64,000 nucleotides of DNA, taken from positions 44,306-108,305 of the forward strand of contig ONKU01000011.1 in assembly GCA_900318535.1 (NCBI GenBank), given 5' to 3'. The first letter of the stretch is position 1. Every line of letters begins with the position of its first letter. This DNA is from an uncultured Prevotellaceae bacterium. GTDB taxonomy: Bacteria > Bacteroidota > Bacteroidia > Bacteroidales > Muribaculaceae. Shown piece after piece: positions 1-9,890 of the stretch. The notes beneath the pieces are model-generated. The model did no database searches, had not been told where the DNA came from, and saw only the letters and a list, made by a program, of their open reading frames with translations. The translations under genes were made by a program, and so were the position numbers.

Positions 1-100
1 CGGGAAGCGTGTTCTCGGGCAGGATGTCCATCCAATCATTGCAGGAGGTGGCGCCCACCATCAGCAGACCTGCAATCATGATATATTTCAGAAATTTCAT
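1..100 (-). CDS. SusD-like outer-membrane lipoprotein, N-terminus only
   Basis: Only the first 33 codons are inside the window; the gene continues past base 1. Translating the minus strand from the ATG at 100 gives a short basic start, a hydrophobic stretch and a lipobox ending in ATSC, followed by NDWMDILPENTLP. A lipidated cysteine followed by a short acidic 'D.LP.n' segment is the usual start of SusD family glycan-binding lipoproteins. It lies 39 bp downstream of a SusC gene in the same direction, which is the expected susC-susD order. Family assignment rests on the signal peptide and context; substrate cannot be told. Confidence 0.75.
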   Translation of the reverse strand, partial: MKFLKYIMIAGLLMVGATSCNDWMDILPENTLP

Positions 101-139
101 TGTCTTTATCTTTTTATGATGTTTGAAAAACTTGAAGAA

Positions 140-3100
140 TTAGAAGTCGATGGTTACACCAAAGGTGTAGGTAGCTGTCAACGGATAAACCTCGGTATCC
201 CAGCCCTCAGGATCGTTCAACTCGGGAGTGAAGCTGTTGGCCTTGAATAGGGTGAGGGGACGGTCGGCGGTAGCGCTCAGGCGCAGCGACGGCAGCGTGT
301 AGTTGCCCAGGTGGATGTTCCTGAAGGTGTAGCCGAGCGTGACGTTCTGGATGCGGAAGAAGTCGGCATCCTCAACGAAGAACGAGTTCACGCGCTGGTC
401 GCTGACGTTCCATGAGCGGATCCAGCCCTCGGCCGAGGGATACTTGTTGGTCGAGCCGGCACCGGTCCAGCGGTTAGCCACCTGATCGTGGTCGAAGTTG
501 TAGTTGGACTGGGCATAACGCAGGGCGCGCTTGCGGTTGTACATCTGTGCACCAGCGTTGCCGTAGGTGGTCAACGCGAAGTCCAGGTTCTTCCACTGGA
601 AGCCCAGGTTGATGCTGTAGATGAAGTTGGGCAGATAAGAGCCCAGGGTGGTGCGGTCCTCGCCGTCAACGATGCCGTCGCCGTTCAGGTCCTTATACTT
701 GAAGTCACCAGGCTGCAGACCGTTGGCTTGAGCGGTCCTGTCGGCGGCGCATTCCTGTTCGGTCTGATAGATGCCGTCAACAACGTAGCCGTAGAACGAG
801 TTCATCTCCTTGCCCACAAACTGATAGGTCTTACCACCGGCGATATAGGGGTTGCCGGCCAGGCTCTTCACCTCGTTCTTGAGGTAGGACAGATTGGCGC
901 CGATGTAGTACTTGAAGTCGTCACCCACACGGTCGGCCCAGTTGATGCTCACGTCAACACCAGTGTTGAGGATCTTACCGATGTTCTGCAGCAGCGTGCC
1001 GTTCTCGAAGGGCAGGCGCGGTGCAATCACAGCCTTGCGGGTCATGCGGTAGAACCAGTCGACGTCAACGCTCAAGCGGTTGTTCAGGGTAGCGAACTCA
1101 ACACCCACGTTGGTCTCGTCAACAACCTCCCACTTCAGGTTGGTGAAGTAGCTGTTGTTCTGGAAACCGGCGATGGTGGAGTTTCCGAACACGCCCGACG
1201 ACCAGGTGCCCGTCGATACCGAGCGGAAACCGTCGCTGGCGGGAACGGTGTTGTTACCCAGGCGACCCCAGCTGGCGCGCCACTTCAGGTAGTCCACAAC
1301 GTTCTGGTTATCCATGAAGCTTTCCTTGCTCATTACCCATGCTACACCAAACGAGGGATAGTAGCCCCAGGTCTCCTGGTACTTGCTGGTACCGTCGGCA
1401 CGGAAGGTGGCCATGAACAGGTACTTGCCCAGGTAGTCATAGTTGATACGGCCAAAGTAGCTGTTGCTGCGGTAGCGGGTACCGCCATCGCTGGCGCGGC
1501 GGCTGTCGCTCTCGGTGCTCAGGTCGATGTACTTGAATGCGTCATCACCGTCAACGATACCGTAGCCGATACCGTACAGGGAGTTGTACTTGTCCTCGCG
1601 CAGCGAGTGACCCAGCATCACGCCCAGGTTGTGGTCACCGAAGGTCTCCTTGTAGGTCAGCACGTTGTCCCAAATCCAGTTGTTGTAGTTGGACTCGGTC
1701 TTGCTTACCCACGACTTGTCGTTGCGCTGTACGGCGCTCACATAGAACTCGGGCATGTAAGTGCGGTTGTGCACGGCCGTGAAGTCATAGGAGTAGCTCG
1801 TCTTGAAGTTCAGCTTGCTGGGAATGAACGTGATTTGGGCATAGAAGTTGGTCAGATACTTGTTGATGTCATTCACGCTGTTCTGGTAGTTGGCCGTGGC
1901 AACGGGGTTGTAGAAGTTGTTGGTGAAGCCAACCGACTCGGGCGAACCGTAGTGGGTGGGGAAGGTGTTGTCATTCCTCTCGTCCATCACGGGATAGATG
2001 CCGGGAGCGTTGAACGCCTGCTGCCATGCGGCATTGTTGGGCGTGCGCTGCTTGCCCTTCGAGAAGATGCCGTTGAAGCCCACCTTCAGCCAGTTGGTAG
2101 CCTCGTAGTCGAGGGCGGCGCGGAAGTTCATGCGGTTGTAGAAGTTCTTCACGTCCATCACACCATCCTGATGCAGGTAGTTGATACCCAGCGAGTAGGT
2201 GGCCTTCTCGCCACCGCCGGTGATGGTCAGGCTGTGGTCGGTGATGGCTGCCGTACGCAGCAGTTCATTGTACCAGTTGGTGTCACTGCCGTAGGTCCAG
2301 TTGTGGAAGTCACCGCTGTAGTTGCCGCCATAGCGGTCGATCGAAGCTTTCATCGTCGATACATAGGCATCGTAGTTGGCCTCCATCAGCATCGTGGCAT
2401 ATTCGCTCGAATTGGCCATCTTCAGCACGTTGGTGGCCTTCTGGATACCATAGTAGCCGTTGTAGGTGATCTTCGCAGGCTGGTTCTTGTTGCCGTGCTT
2501 GGTGGTGATCAGCACAACACCGTTAGCGGCGCGCACACCGTAGATGGCGGCTGCCGAGGCGTCCTTCAGCACCGACATGTCGGCGATGTCGTTGGCGTTC
2601 AGGAAGTCGATGTTGTCATAGAACATCCCGTCCACAACATACAGCGGGCTGCCGCTGGTGAATGAACCGTTACCGCGGATGTGGACCTTGGGGCCCTCGC
2701 CGGGGGTACCGCTGTTCACCACGTTCACACCTGCCACCTTGCCCTGCATGGCGGCCATGGGTGACGCTGTGGGCACAGCCAGCAGCTCTTCACCTTTAAC
2801 GACAGCGATGGGTGCGGTCAAGTCCTTGGCTTGGGCCGAGCCGTAACCGATCACGACAACCTCGTCGAGGTTGCGCACGTCGTCTAGCAGTTGCACACTC
2901 ATCATTTCGCTGGCTTCCATCTCCACGGCCTGCATGCCCATGAAGGTGAACTTCAGCATGGCGCCATCGGGAACATTGGCAATCTCGAAGTTGCCGTCAA
3001 AGTCGGTGACTGCTCCCATCGTGGTCCCCAGGACCTTGACGGTGGCACCGATCACGGGCTCGTTGACCTGGTCAACGACCGTTCCTCTTACCGTGAGCGC

Positions 3101-3160
3101 ATGCAGGCTTGCAAAGGCACACGTCACAACGAGTAAGAGCATGAAAATTCTTTTTTTCAT
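140..3160 (-). CDS. SusC-like TonB-dependent outer-membrane receptor (second locus)
   Basis: A 1006-residue SusC/RagA family transporter that imports oligosaccharides across the outer membrane with a SusD partner and TonB energy. Visible parts: a signal peptide ending near ASLHA, a carboxypeptidase-D regulatory-like domain (about residues 22-100, with VVDQVNEPVIGATV and DFDGNFEI), the plug (about 105-225, with LYVVDGMFYDN and AAAIYGVRAANGVVLITTK), then a long beta-barrel ending in the aromatic residue F. Length is normal for SusC. The next gene downstream starts like SusD. The substrate is unknown. It is separated from the GH5-GH3 gene upstream by 227 bp with its own candidate -7 box, so it is probably a different transcription unit from the beta-glucan locus. 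Confidence 0.95.
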   Translation of the reverse strand: MKKRIFMLLLVVTCAFASLHALTVRGTVVDQVNEPVIGATVKVLGTTMGAVTDFDGNFEIANVPDGAMLKFTFMGMQAVEMEASEMMSVQLLDDVRNLDEVVVIGYGSAQAKDLTAPIAVVKGEELLAVPTASPMAAMQGKVAGVNVVNSGTPGEGPKVHIRGNGSFTSGSPLYVVDGMFYDNIDFLNANDIADMSVLKDASAAAIYGVRAANGVVLITTKHGNKNQPAKITYNGYYGIQKATNVLKMANSSEYATMLMEANYDAYVSTMKASIDRYGGNYSGDFHNWTYGSDTNWYNELLRTAAITDHSLTITGGGEKATYSLGINYLHQDGVMDVKNFYNRMNFRAALDYEATNWLKVGFNGIFSKGKQRTPNNAAWQQAFNAPGIYPVMDERNDNTFPTHYGSPESVGFTNNFYNPVATANYQNSVNDINKYLTNFYAQITFIPSKLNFKTSYSYDFTAVHNRTYMPEFYVSAVQRNDKSWVSKTESNYNNWIWDNVLTYKETFGDHNLGVMLGHSLREDKYNSLYGIGYGIVDGDDAFKYIDLSTESDSRRASDGGTRYRSNSYFGRINYDYLGKYLFMATFRADGTSKYQETWGYYPSFGVAWVMSKESFMDNQNVVDYLKWRASWGRLGNNTVPASDGFRSVSTGTWSSGVFGNSTIAGFQNNSYFTNLKWEVVDETNVGVEFATLNNRLSVDVDWFYRMTRKAVIAPRLPFENGTLLQNIGKILNTGVDVSINWADRVGDDFKYYIGANLSYLKNEVKSLAGNPYIAGGKTYQFVGKEMNSFYGYVVDGIYQTEQECAADRTAQANGLQPGDFKYKDLNGDGIVDGEDRTTLGSYLPNFIYSINLGFQWKNLDFALTTYGNAGAQMYNRKRALRYAQSNYNFDHDQVANRWTGAGSTNKYPSAEGWIRSWNVSDQRVNSFFVEDADFFRIQNVTLGYTFRNIHLGNYTLPSLRLSATADRPLTLFKANSFTPELNDPEGWDTEVYPLTATYTFGVTIDF

Positions 3161-3213
3161 TCGATTGTTTAATGTTAATGGTTGATAAAACTAATTTGTC
3201 GCAGTTCTGAGGG

Positions 3214-3221
3214 CAAATATA
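3214..3221 (-). promoter_or_regulatory. Candidate -7 box of the second susC gene
   Basis: The minus strand reads TATATTTG, an exact match to the Bacteroidota TAnnTTTG -7 box, 54 bp before the susC start. The -33 element is poor (TTGC about 20 bp upstream), as expected for an activated promoter. Confidence 0.5.
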
Positions 3222-3327
3222 AAGCTTTTTTTTGAAAAAATGCAATTTTTATAAAAATCTTACGCATTTTCTATTTAAATGGGTGATTTTGGCCATGTTC
3301 AAGCCGATAATGTGAGGTGTTTATGTG

Positions 3328-3367
3328 ACAGTAGGCAGGATGCATCAATTTGCTTCCTGCCTACTGT
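3328..3367 (-). terminator. Strong hairpin after the GH5-GH3 gene
   Basis: ACAGTAGGCAGGA and TCCTGCCTACTGT form a perfect 13-bp stem with a 14-base loop, 21 bp beyond the GH5-GH3 stop codon. In the direction of transcription the T-run precedes the stem rather than following it, so it may act as a 3' end stabiliser rather than a classical intrinsic terminator. Confidence 0.5.
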
Positions 3368-3387
3368 AAAAAGGTGTATATTGCCCT

Positions 3388-6300
3388 CTAGCGGACGGTG
3401 AAATCGGCCTTCAGCGGCAGCTTGTCGCTGGCTGTGCCCACGAGCATCGTGCGGTTGCCCAGTGACGTTGCCCAGTCGCCCTTAGCCTCGTCCCAATACT
3501 GGAACGCGCGACCGCCGATGGTGATGCTCACGTCGCGGCTCTCGCCAGGCTTTAAGGTAACTTTCTGGAATCCGCGCAGCTCCTTCACGGGCATATCGAC
3601 CGTAGCATTGTGGTCGCTCACGTACAGTTGGATCACCTCGGCACCGGTGCGGTTACCGGTGTTCTTGACGGTCACTGTAGCGGTCACGGTGCCGTCGGCA
3701 GCCACCTCGCGCTTGTCGAGGCGCAGGTTGCTCACGGCAAAGGTCGTGTAGCTCAGGCCGTGGCCGAAAGCAAAGGCGGGTTTCACGTCCTTCTGCTTGT
3801 CGGTCCAGCGGTAGCCCACATAGATGCCTTCCTTGTACTCCTCATCGATGATCTGGTGACCCTCGCGCCATGTTCCGGGATAGGACGCCAGGGCATGGGC
3901 ACCCAAGTCATTGAGGCTTACAGGCCAGGTGAACGGCAGTTTGCCCGAGGGGTTGGCATCGCCCACGAGAATGCTGGCGAATGCCTTGCCTGTCTCGCTG
4001 CCGATGAACCAGCCTTGCACGATGGCAGCGACCTTGTCGCGCCACGGCATGGCCACCGCGTCACCCGAGATGTTGACAAACACCACGTTCTTGTTCACAC
4101 GGGCCAATGCCTCGACCAGTGCATCCTGGCCGTAGGGCATGTCCATGTGCTTGCGGTCGTGACCCTCGGCATCCTGGTAGTCGCTCTTGTTCAGGCCGCC
4201 AAAAATGATGACATAGTCGGCCGTCTTGGCCTTGGCAACGGCTTCAGCGATCAGTTCGCTGGCGGGACGGTTCTCGGCCAATGATTGCTTGGCGACCACA
4301 CCATTGTACTCGCCGGTGGTGTCACCCACGTAGCCGCGGGCATAGTCCACCTCGATGCCTGTGCCTGCAAGACGGGCCTTGAGGCCCTCCAGCGGCAGGA
4401 TTTCGTGCTGAACCTTGAGCGAGCTGCTGCCGCCGCCGACGGTCATCATCTTGATGGCGTTTTCGCCGACAACCAGCACGCGCTTGGCACTGTTCAGGTC
4501 AATAGGCAAGACATTGCGCTTGTTCTGCAGCAGCACGATGCCGTCCTGGGCGATTTTCAAGGCAGCGTCATAGTGAGCCTCGCTGCACAGGAAACCCTGA
4601 GAACGATGGTTGTTCATCGTCGTGCGGAAGAACAGGCGCAGCACACGCCTCACCTTGTCGTCCAGTTCACGGGTGGTGAAATTGCCCTCTTGGATCATCT
4701 TCTTGTATGGCAGGGCCATGTGGTAGGCGTCGTAGGCGTTGCTTGCGCCCCATGCCAGACCGTCGGTCCAGCTGCCGAACTCCATGTCCAGGCCGTTCTT
4801 GACCGCCATCTCGGTGTCGTGGGCACCGCCCCAATCGCTAACCACCACGCCGTCAAATTTCCAGTCACCCTTGAGGATGTCGTTGAGTGTGTACTGGTTT
4901 TGGCAGCAGTGCTGGTCCTTGTAGAGGTTGTAGGAACCCATGATGCCCCAAGCGTGGCCCTCCTTGACGGCGGCCTCGAATGCGGGCAGATAGATCTCAC
5001 GCAGGGCGCGGTCACTCACGATGACGTTGACCTGATGGCGGTATTCCTCATCGTTGTTCAGGCAGAAGTGCTTGACACAGGCCGAGGTGCCCGTGCTTTG
5101 CAGTCCCTGGACGTAGGGCACTACCATGCGCGATGCCAGCAGCGGATCCTCGCCCATGTACTCAAAGTTGCGGCCGTTCAACGGAGTGCGGTTGATGTTC
5201 ACGCCAGGACCCAGGATCATGTCCTTGCCACGATAGCGCGCCTCCTCACCCAAACTGCGGCCGTAGAGCTCAGCCAGCACGGGATTCCATGAGGCTGCCA
5301 GGCAGGTCAGGGCGGGAAATGCCACGCACGAGTCGTTGGTCTGTCCTGCCTGTTCCCATTCGTCCCAGAGGACGTCGGGGCGCACGCCGTGAGGCCCATC
5401 GTCGGTCCAGAAGTCGGGAAATCCCAGGCGCTTCACGCCGGGTGACGAGAATTTGCTCTGGGCATGGATGACGGCAATTTTCTCATCGAGCGTCATGCGT
5501 GCCAAGGCGTCCTCGACGCGCTGCTCGATGGGTAACGTCTCGTCAAGATAGACAGGCACCTTCGGTGTCATTCCCAGCGACTGGATGTAGTCCATCTGCG
5601 GGTTGCAGTTCTCGTAACGGCTGTTTTCAGCATATTGCATCAGCAGATTGCGGAACGTTTCCTGGTCAGGACGGGCCTCGCGCAACTCCTTATAGGTGGT
5701 GCGGGGAGCCTCGGAGTACTTCACGACGATGCTGTCCCACATCTCGGGCCTGGTGATACCCATCATGCACGAGTTGTCAATCTTCTTGTAGGGCCAGAAC
5801 GTGTAGCCGATGTTGGCCTTTTTCATCACGTCGACCATCTGCGCCTGCCACTCGTTGCTGTTGTGCCCGGTCTCACCCATGTACATCGGCAGTCCCGTCT
5901 TGTCGCGGAAGTCGATGTAATCCTTGATGGCCTCGGCAGTGGCGTCGCCGCCATAGCGGTGGCAGGTGTACATGATGTTGTCGTCAAATTTCCAGTCGTT
6001 GAACATGAAGAAGTCAGAGTTCCAGCGGGCACCGCCCAACAGGATGACGTGGTTCTTGTCCACCTGACGGATGGCTTTAACGGTACGCTGGTAGAGCGGT
6101 TCGAGCTTCTTGTTCAGCTCATCCTTGTTCTCGAAATAGTGGGCGATTGGCTCGTTCATCAGCTCGTAGCCCAGAATCACCGGCTCGTCGCTGTAACGGG
6201 CGGCGATGCGCTGCCAGATGTCGCAGAACAACTGCTGGCTGGGCTCGCTCTCGAAGAGCCACGGATAGCCGTGACCGTCGTCGATGTTGTCACCGGTCTG

Positions 6301-6786
6301 GCCGCCGGGACAGTCGTGCATGTCGAGAATCAGATAGAGGCCTGCAGCACGGCACCATCTCACGACCGAGTCGATGCGTGCGAAGCCGTCCTGTTCGCTG
6401 GACCGTCCCATATAGTCCTCGTCGGTGAAAAGCCTGTAGTTGAAGGGCAGGCGAATGGTATTCGCCCCCTGGCGAGCGATGAAGCTGATGTCGGCGCGGG
6501 TGATGTAATTGTCCTTGAACTGACGCCAGAAATCGGCGGCAAAGTCAGGTCCCACGGCCTCCTTGATCATCAGGTCGATCATCCAGGGCGAGTTGGTCTT
6601 GCTGAAACCGAACATGTAGCCCTCGGGATTGAGCCAGTTGCCCAGGTTTGTACCTTGAATGTAGAGTTTTTCTCCGTTAGGTTGCACCAGATCGGTCCCT
6701 TCTACATGTACAAACTTGCCTTGGGGCTTAGCATGAAGCCCCAAGGCAAGAATAAGAGAGAGTATGATTAATAAAGATCCTCTCAT
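3388..6786 (-). CDS. GH5-GH3 two-enzyme fusion, beta-glucanase plus beta-glucosidase
   Basis: A 1132-residue secreted protein with two complete glycoside hydrolases. After a signal peptide (to about residue 19), residues 25-370 are a GH5 domain: the acid/base is E212 in GYELMNEPIAHY and the nucleophile is E305 in MYMGETGHNS. From about residue 415 to the end is a GH3 domain: TDDGPHGVRP, CVKHFCLNNDE, nucleophile D651 in VVVSDWGGAH, then the C-terminal domain and a fibronectin-III-like end. GH3 enzymes are usually exo-acting beta-glucosidases and GH5 enzymes usually endo-acting, so the fusion probably cuts a beta-glucan oligosaccharide internally and then to glucose, in the periplasm. It is the last gene of the susC(14.6 kb)-GH16 operon, 21 bp after GH16. 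The exact linkage specificity is inferred from neighbours. Confidence 0.92.
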   Translation of the reverse strand: MRGSLLIILSLILALGLHAKPQGKFVHVEGTDLVQPNGEKLYIQGTNLGNWLNPEGYMFGFSKTNSPWMIDLMIKEAVGPDFAADFWRQFKDNYITRADISFIARQGANTIRLPFNYRLFTDEDYMGRSSEQDGFARIDSVVRWCRAAGLYLILDMHDCPGGQTGDNIDDGHGYPWLFESEPSQQLFCDIWQRIAARYSDEPVILGYELMNEPIAHYFENKDELNKKLEPLYQRTVKAIRQVDKNHVILLGGARWNSDFFMFNDWKFDDNIMYTCHRYGGDATAEAIKDYIDFRDKTGLPMYMGETGHNSNEWQAQMVDVMKKANIGYTFWPYKKIDNSCMMGITRPEMWDSIVVKYSEAPRTTYKELREARPDQETFRNLLMQYAENSRYENCNPQMDYIQSLGMTPKVPVYLDETLPIEQRVEDALARMTLDEKIAVIHAQSKFSSPGVKRLGFPDFWTDDGPHGVRPDVLWDEWEQAGQTNDSCVAFPALTCLAASWNPVLAELYGRSLGEEARYRGKDMILGPGVNINRTPLNGRNFEYMGEDPLLASRMVVPYVQGLQSTGTSACVKHFCLNNDEEYRHQVNVIVSDRALREIYLPAFEAAVKEGHAWGIMGSYNLYKDQHCCQNQYTLNDILKGDWKFDGVVVSDWGGAHDTEMAVKNGLDMEFGSWTDGLAWGASNAYDAYHMALPYKKMIQEGNFTTRELDDKVRRVLRLFFRTTMNNHRSQGFLCSEAHYDAALKIAQDGIVLLQNKRNVLPIDLNSAKRVLVVGENAIKMMTVGGGSSSLKVQHEILPLEGLKARLAGTGIEVDYARGYVGDTTGEYNGVVAKQSLAENRPASELIAEAVAKAKTADYVIIFGGLNKSDYQDAEGHDRKHMDMPYGQDALVEALARVNKNVVFVNISGDAVAMPWRDKVAAIVQGWFIGSETGKAFASILVGDANPSGKLPFTWPVSLNDLGAHALASYPGTWREGHQIIDEEYKEGIYVGYRWTDKQKDVKPAFAFGHGLSYTTFAVSNLRLDKREVAADGTVTATVTVKNTGNRTGAEVIQLYVSDHNATVDMPVKELRGFQKVTLKPGESRDVSITIGGRAFQYWDEAKGDWATSLGNRTMLVGTASDKLPLKADFTVR

Positions 6787-6807
6787 AGAGTCATTTGGGT
6801 TAAACAG

Positions 6808-7914
6808 TTACTTCTTTTGGAATACGCGCACGTAATCCACTTCCATCGTAACAGGCAGCACGCTCTCGTCAACACCTTGAGCGCCACCCCAGTCGCCACC
6901 CCAAGCGAGGTTGAGGATAACGTAGAAGGGGTCATCGTAGGGCCAGTCGTCACGACCCAGTCCACGGTTGTCGTAGCTCAGCTGCACCTTACCGTCAACG
7001 TAGGTGGTGATGTTCTGGGCCGTCCATTCGATGGCATAGGTGTGGAACTCGCCCTCAGCACCCTTGCAATACATCTCATGGGTCACTTGGGTGCCATTGG
7101 AGTGAACGTGGGCCTTGGCATGAAGGCTCGACGACACATAGTCGGGATGGTAGCCCACCTCTTCCATGATGTCGATTTCGCCGTCATCGGGCCAAGAATG
7201 GAAGTTGACGGGCATCATCCAGAAGGCAGGCCAGGTACCCTTGCCCTTAGGCAGCTTGATGCTGGCCTCGATGTAGCCATACTTCCAGCCCTGTCTGTCC
7301 TTGGCATAGACGCGACCAGAGTAAATCTTGCCATTCTCCTTGAGTGCGGTGATGCGAAGTTTGCCGTCACGAATCTCGGTGACAAGGGCGCCGCCGGGCG
7401 TCTTGTGGTTCACGTAGTTCTGCAACTCGTGATTCACCCAACCGCTGTTCTGTACCTCATGCCTCCAGTCGTCGCCATTCAATTCAGAGCCCTTGTCGAA
7501 CTCATCGTGCCAAACAAGGCTGTAGCCGTCAGGAGCATAGTAGGCCGACTGCTCGGCAGCTTCCTGAGTGACACTGATGCTCTTGCGGGCCGCTCCCGAC
7601 ATGATGGTGACCGTAGCCGTGCGGACCTCGGTCATGGGATTTGCAGCAACGATGACTGCCATGGTGCCCGACTGTGAAGTGGTGTTCTTGGCGTCGATGG
7701 TGATGAAATCCTTGTCGGCATAGGCACCCCATTCCTTGCCTGTGGTAGTGACATTGATGGTGTAGGTGCCACCCGCAGCAGGAACGGTGATGTTGTCCTG
7801 CGAGACGGTGATGTTCACGTTCCCAGGCTGAGGCTCATCCTTGCCATCTCCACCGCAGCCCCAAAGGGCTACGGTGAGAGAAAGCAATAATGTGTAAAGC
7901 ATGAATCGTTTCAT
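6808..7914 (-). CDS. BACON-GH16 endo-beta-glucanase lipoprotein (laminarinase type)
   Basis: A 368-residue surface lipoprotein. The lipobox places the lipidated cysteine at C20 (ALWGCGGDGKDEPQP). Residues about 32-118 resemble a BACON domain (NITVPAAGGTYTINV, ISVTQEAA). Residues about 130-368 are GH16: the catalytic ExDxxE motif is E246-D248-E251 in GEIDIMEE, with LVWHDEFD at the start and WPAFWMMP before the motif. GH16 members with this motif hydrolyse beta-1,3 or beta-1,3/1,4 glucans. The acidic run behind the lipid anchor resembles a Bacteroidetes lipoprotein export signal, so a cell-surface location is likely. It sits between the glycan-binding lipoprotein and the GH5-GH3 gene with short gaps, as in laminarin loci of Bacteroides. 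Confidence 0.93.
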   Translation of the reverse strand: MKRFMLYTLLLSLTVALWGCGGDGKDEPQPGNVNITVSQDNITVPAAGGTYTINVTTTGKEWGAYADKDFITIDAKNTTSQSGTMAVIVAANPMTEVRTATVTIMSGAARKSISVTQEAAEQSAYYAPDGYSLVWHDEFDKGSELNGDDWRHEVQNSGWVNHELQNYVNHKTPGGALVTEIRDGKLRITALKENGKIYSGRVYAKDRQGWKYGYIEASIKLPKGKGTWPAFWMMPVNFHSWPDDGEIDIMEEVGYHPDYVSSSLHAKAHVHSNGTQVTHEMYCKGAEGEFHTYAIEWTAQNITTYVDGKVQLSYDNRGLGRDDWPYDDPFYVILNLAWGGDWGGAQGVDESVLPVTMEVDYVRVFQKK

Positions 7915-7933
7915 TTTGAAAGGTTATTCAGCT

Positions 7934-9862
7934 TTATTTGTGCTTTTGGATGATGATGTTGCTGACCTTGGCCTCAAAGCCGGCGGGACATCCACCGAAG
8001 TCGAGGATGAACTTACCCTGGTCAAACTCGATGTCTTCGCCATTGTTCTTGGCAACCACACCGATGAACTGGAGTACGTTCTCGCCATCCTCGAGGGCGA
8101 AGTCGCCCTTGTAGCACAGCGTGTTGGGATCGTTGGTCACGTCAGGATCCTTGTTGACCTTGACGGTGGCACGGCCCAGCTCCATGTTGGTGGTGATGGT
8201 GACGCGAACATCATAAGCCTGGCCCTTCTCGATGTGCAGGGGTACGCCATTGATAGCGCACTGGGCCTGCCACTCCGAGGCGGTACCTTCGTTGGCAGTG
8301 ATGGTATAAACACCGTTGGCAAAGGAGAAGCCCGGGTCAGCGATCTGTGACCAACCGGCATCTGCCCACCAGAAGCTCATCGTACCTGCAGTGTTGAAAC
8401 CTGCACCCAGGTTCTCGGCAGAATTCACATCTACCCACTCTACAGTAGGCTCGTCGGGGGTAACGGGCAGGATGGTGCCGTCATCGTTAGCATGGTCCTT
8501 GAGGACGATGTTAGAGATGTTGACGGTGGTACCAGCCTGGCAACCGCCGAAGTCGAAGAACAGGTTAACACGCTCCATGTCGATACCGGGCATGTCGCTC
8601 TTCCAGAAGATGTAGTCTTGGCCAGCTTTCAGGTCAACACGGTCGGCAAAGTAGAAGACATTGTCGTCTCCGTCCATCACGAGCTTCACGGTGACACCGT
8701 TCAGGTCCTTGTCGCTGTTGAGGATGCAGGAGAAGTCATAGTGCTTGTCGGCACTTGTCGAGATGTTGGTCGTCTTGAATGCCATCTGTGCCTGCCACTG
8801 ATCGGTAGTTGCCTCGGGCAGGAATACGGTATAGTCATTGCCATTGGCCTCAAAGCCGGGATCAGCAATCTGGTTCCAACCGGGAGCGTACCAGAAGAAC
8901 ATGTTGTATTCCACGTTCTTCCACATGTTGAAGTCGCTGTTGGGGTCAAATCCGGTGAATCCCTTCTCTTCGGGCTCGCTGGTGAAGATAAAGCGCCATG
9001 CGATACCACGGTCGGGAGCGTCATAGACGAGGACCATCTTCTTGGCCGTCAGCGTCTCGATACGGAACTTGGGATTCTCGTACTGGGCATCAGAGCTGAT
9101 GTAGGGGAACAAGGTGTTGGGAGCGAGCTGGATGTAGGTCTGCTTGCTCACGTTGCCGTCGGCGTCCTCCCAATCATACTCCTCGAAGCTCCAGGTACTG
9201 TTCTGGTTGCCGATAGTGGCGTCCCAGTCAGCACCTTGTGTGCCCCACTTGGTAGTACCGGTGTTGACATAGGTCAAGCCGTCTTCACCGGCATTGTAGA
9301 AGTAGTTGCCGCCCTTGCGGTTCTCAGCGGTGAAGCTGATGCGGTCGTCATACATACCGAAGTCCTTCTTCTCATCGGGCTGAGCTGACCACCATCCTGT
9401 ACCGGCAGTGCCGGCGGGGCCGCAAGCCAAGTGGGCCACTTCCTTGTGGTCGAAGCGCCACTCCTTCTCGGTGATGCGACGGAAGTCGTTGGTATAGTCA
9501 ATCTTGGACTCGTTGAAGGTATATTCCTTCTTGATACCGGTCTGGCTGATGCCGTTGCGGTTACCCAGGCGCAGCTCGATGGTGTGAGTGCCTGCCTCGT
9601 TGTTCTTGTAACCCACTTCCTGCAGGGTAGAGTAGGAGGTGCCGTCGAGAATCCAAATGGGATAGACACCAGGTCCAGGAGTGTAGTTGGCAATCATCTG
9701 GTTGGTCTCCTGGTCAACAGAGAGGTTGAAGTCAACACCGCTCACCGTGGGAAGACCGTTGGGGTCTGCTCCTTCAAATTCCTCGGGAGAGCAGGCCGTG
9801 AAAGCCATAGCCAATAACAGGATTGCTATTGCGCTGCTTATTTTGTTGATCTTGGTAATCAT
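7934..9862 (-). CDS. Surface glycan-binding lipoprotein with two tandem carbohydrate-binding modules
   Basis: A 642-residue lipoprotein (lipobox FTAC, C24, followed by SPEEFEGAD) in the position after susD where surface glycan-binding proteins are found. The second half holds two related modules of about 145 residues, near 335-480 and 495-640. Both contain a 'W.QIADPGF.....Y.....E..T..WQAQ' core and both end in an 'LDFGGC.AG..V.NI' strand. Such CBM4-like jelly rolls bind beta-glucans in neighbouring laminarin and mixed-linkage glucan loci. The N-terminal half has a PKD/Ig-like look. It has no catalytic motifs. The role in holding polysaccharide at the surface for GH16 and SusCD is inferred from context. 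Confidence 0.85.
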   Translation of the reverse strand: MITKINKISSAIAILLLAMAFTACSPEEFEGADPNGLPTVSGVDFNLSVDQETNQMIANYTPGPGVYPIWILDGTSYSTLQEVGYKNNEAGTHTIELRLGNRNGISQTGIKKEYTFNESKIDYTNDFRRITEKEWRFDHKEVAHLACGPAGTAGTGWWSAQPDEKKDFGMYDDRISFTAENRKGGNYFYNAGEDGLTYVNTGTTKWGTQGADWDATIGNQNSTWSFEEYDWEDADGNVSKQTYIQLAPNTLFPYISSDAQYENPKFRIETLTAKKMVLVYDAPDRGIAWRFIFTSEPEEKGFTGFDPNSDFNMWKNVEYNMFFWYAPGWNQIADPGFEANGNDYTVFLPEATTDQWQAQMAFKTTNISTSADKHYDFSCILNSDKDLNGVTVKLVMDGDDNVFYFADRVDLKAGQDYIFWKSDMPGIDMERVNLFFDFGGCQAGTTVNISNIVLKDHANDDGTILPVTPDEPTVEWVDVNSAENLGAGFNTAGTMSFWWADAGWSQIADPGFSFANGVYTITANEGTASEWQAQCAINGVPLHIEKGQAYDVRVTITTNMELGRATVKVNKDPDVTNDPNTLCYKGDFALEDGENVLQFIGVVAKNNGEDIEFDQGKFILDFGGCPAGFEAKVSNIIIQKHK

Positions 9863-9890
9863 AATATTTAATCTCTAAATTACTTGATGA

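Noticed and set aside
488-2665. 725-codon frame on the plus strand opposite the second susC
   Set aside because: Antisense shadow of a GC-rich gene: no starts with sense, repetitive Val/Ala/Gly composition, and the minus-strand frame is a clear SusC.
4285-6771. Long plus-strand frames opposite the GH5-GH3 gene
   Set aside because: Antisense shadow; both enzyme domains read cleanly on the minus strand.
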